From: Irineochytrium annulatum
Taxonomy: Eukaryota > Chytridiomycota > Chytridiomycetes > Chytridiales > Chytridiaceae
Assembly (NCBI GenBank): GCA_027600665.1
Contig: JADGJL010000095.1
Span: 1 to 42,299 of the forward strand
Reading direction: 5' to 3'
Length of the DNA: 42,299 bases
Below, piece by piece: positions 41,675-42,299 of this stretch. The notes beneath the pieces were generated by a model that saw nothing but the letters and a program-made list of their open reading frames with translations, was not told the origin of the DNA and did no database searches. How positions within the stretch are numbered: position 1 is the stretch's first letter; every line of letters starts with the position of its first letter. Made by a program: the position numbers and the translations under genes.

Positions 41675-42299
41675 CTACAAAAACATCATAACACCCGCCA
41701 ATCCCACAAGTCCCCAAACCGCCTTGCTCCACACCTTCGCTGCGTCGCTCGCAACCTTCAACTGCGCCTGCTCGCCTTGCACAACACTCGCCATATACTC
41801 CGCATCAGTCGCACCACCGGCGACCGCGCCCGCTCCGCTGTTCGGCATCGCCACCTGCTGCGCGGCACCCGCTGCCGGCGCTCGCGACGCGTCGTTGGGG
41901 TACGCGGGCGCATAGCCGTACGGGTTGGCCGTGGGCGTTAGGTTCGTGGGTGCGGGCGCGGCGGGGGATTGTTGAACGATGGGGGCGGCGGCGCTTGATG
42001 GCGTGAGGGATGGGTATGCGTAGGTGGGGATGGGGTATTTGTATAACGGCGCTGTGGGGGTGACGACGGGGGCAAGGTAACTGTAAGGGCTGTACGATGG
42101 TGTTGCCTTGACGGGCGCCGCGGCGCTGTTGACTGGTGTCGCCTTCACCGGAGCCGGCGCGCTATAGACTGGCGTTTGCTTGACGGGCGCCGCGGCGCTG
42201 TAGACTGGTGTCGCCTTCGCCGGAGCTGGCGCGCTGTAGACTGGGGTTTGCTTGACGGGTGCCGCGGCGCTGTAGACTGGTGTCGCCTTAACGGGAGCG
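41675..42299 (-). CDS. Pro/Ala-rich tandem-repeat surface protein with C-terminal hydrophobic tail (N-terminus outside window)
   Basis: The frame is open to the right edge, so the N-terminus and any signal peptide lie beyond it; 207 residues are visible. The first part is an 11-residue repeat of the type APVKxTPVYSA, in about six consecutive copies alternating KAT and KQT forms, so the DNA repeats with a 66-bp period (about 42090-42299). A Pro/Tyr/Ala-rich stretch follows (SYSPYSYLAPVV, YKYPIPTYAYPSL), then Ala/Gly-rich sequence. The protein ends in VWGLVGLAGVMMFL, a hydrophobic tail with no basic residue after it, as in GPI-anchored proteins or tail-anchored membrane proteins. A wall or surface role is inferred from composition. 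Stop TAG at 41677-41675. Confidence 0.75.
   Translation of the reverse strand, partial: APVKATPVYSAAAPVKQTPVYSAPAPAKATPVYSAAAPVKQTPVYSAPAPVKATPVNSAAAPVKATPSYSPYSYLAPVVTPTAPLYKYPIPTYAYPSLTPSSAAAPIVQQSPAAPAPTNLTPTANPYGYAPAYPNDASRAPAAGAAQQVAMPNSGAGAVAGGATDAEYMASVVQGEQAQLKVASDAAKVWSKAVWGLVGLAGVMMFL
42090..42299. repeat. 66-bp period coding tandem repeat
   Basis: Near-identical 66-bp units (two 11-codon halves) run from about 42090 to the right edge and continue outside the window. Units differ by a few substitutions only, suggesting recent unequal exchange or slippage. The repeat stays in frame with the surface-protein gene. Confidence 0.8.

Noticed and set aside
42090..42299. CRISPR-like regular repeats at the right edge
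   Set aside because: Units are contiguous without unique spacers and encode an in-frame 11-residue peptide repeat.

Overview
The window is a gene-dense piece of eukaryotic nuclear DNA, most likely from a zoosporic (chytrid-like) true fungus. Three things point there: (1) fungal genes (exomer Chs5, the proteasome tether Cut8/STS1, a PFA4-type palmitoyltransferase, a type II membrane dipeptidyl aminopeptidase); (2) genes kept only by organisms with a motile cilium (a complete CFAP44 and a CXorf65/C22orf15-like protein); (3) many short introns, mostly about 41-80 nt. A GH28 pectinase at the left edge fits a plant- or pollen-degrading saprotroph. No rRNA, tRNA, CRISPR array, prophage, transposase or virus-like gene was recognised.

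Layout, left to right: partial GH28 polygalacturonase (+, 1-1078); a 1.7 kb gene-poor gap; DHX57-type helicase (-) head-to-head with SDHD (+); MED10 (+); CXorf65-like (-); DCAF7/WDR68 (-) head-to-head with an RS-rich protein (+); 20S proteasome beta-1 (-); Cut8/STS1 (-) head-to-head with mitochondrial uS13 (+); then uS13m, kanadaptin and NSE2 in tight tandem (+); a repeat-rich type II membrane protein (-) head-to-head with a PFA4-like DHHC enzyme (+); CFAP44 (-, 18 exons) head-to-head with dipeptidyl aminopeptidase (+, 10 exons); SCOC (-); a 710-residue coiled-coil protein (-) head-to-head with TGDS-type sugar-nucleotide dehydratase (+); an unassigned 1.15 kb region; TMEM135-like (+); Chs5 (+); and a Pro/Ala-rich repeat protein (-) running off the right edge.

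Most genes are housekeeping and do not form one pathway. Themes do recur: protein turnover (beta-1, Cut8, DCAF7), genome maintenance and RNA (NSE2, DHX57, kanadaptin, MED10, RS protein), mitochondria (SDHD, uS13m), secretion and cell surface (Chs5, PFA4, dipeptidyl aminopeptidase, SCOC, two repeat proteins) and the flagellum (CFAP44, CXorf65-like, possibly the coiled-coil protein). Exon models were built by hand from reading-frame continuity, splice dinucleotides and remembered family sequence patterns; nothing was checked against databases or transcripts. I did not find a convincing new multi-gene system. The best leads for new biology are the repeat-rich membrane protein, the coiled-coil protein, the small Ubl-like ciliary protein and the nearly gap-free uS13m-kanadaptin-NSE2 array.
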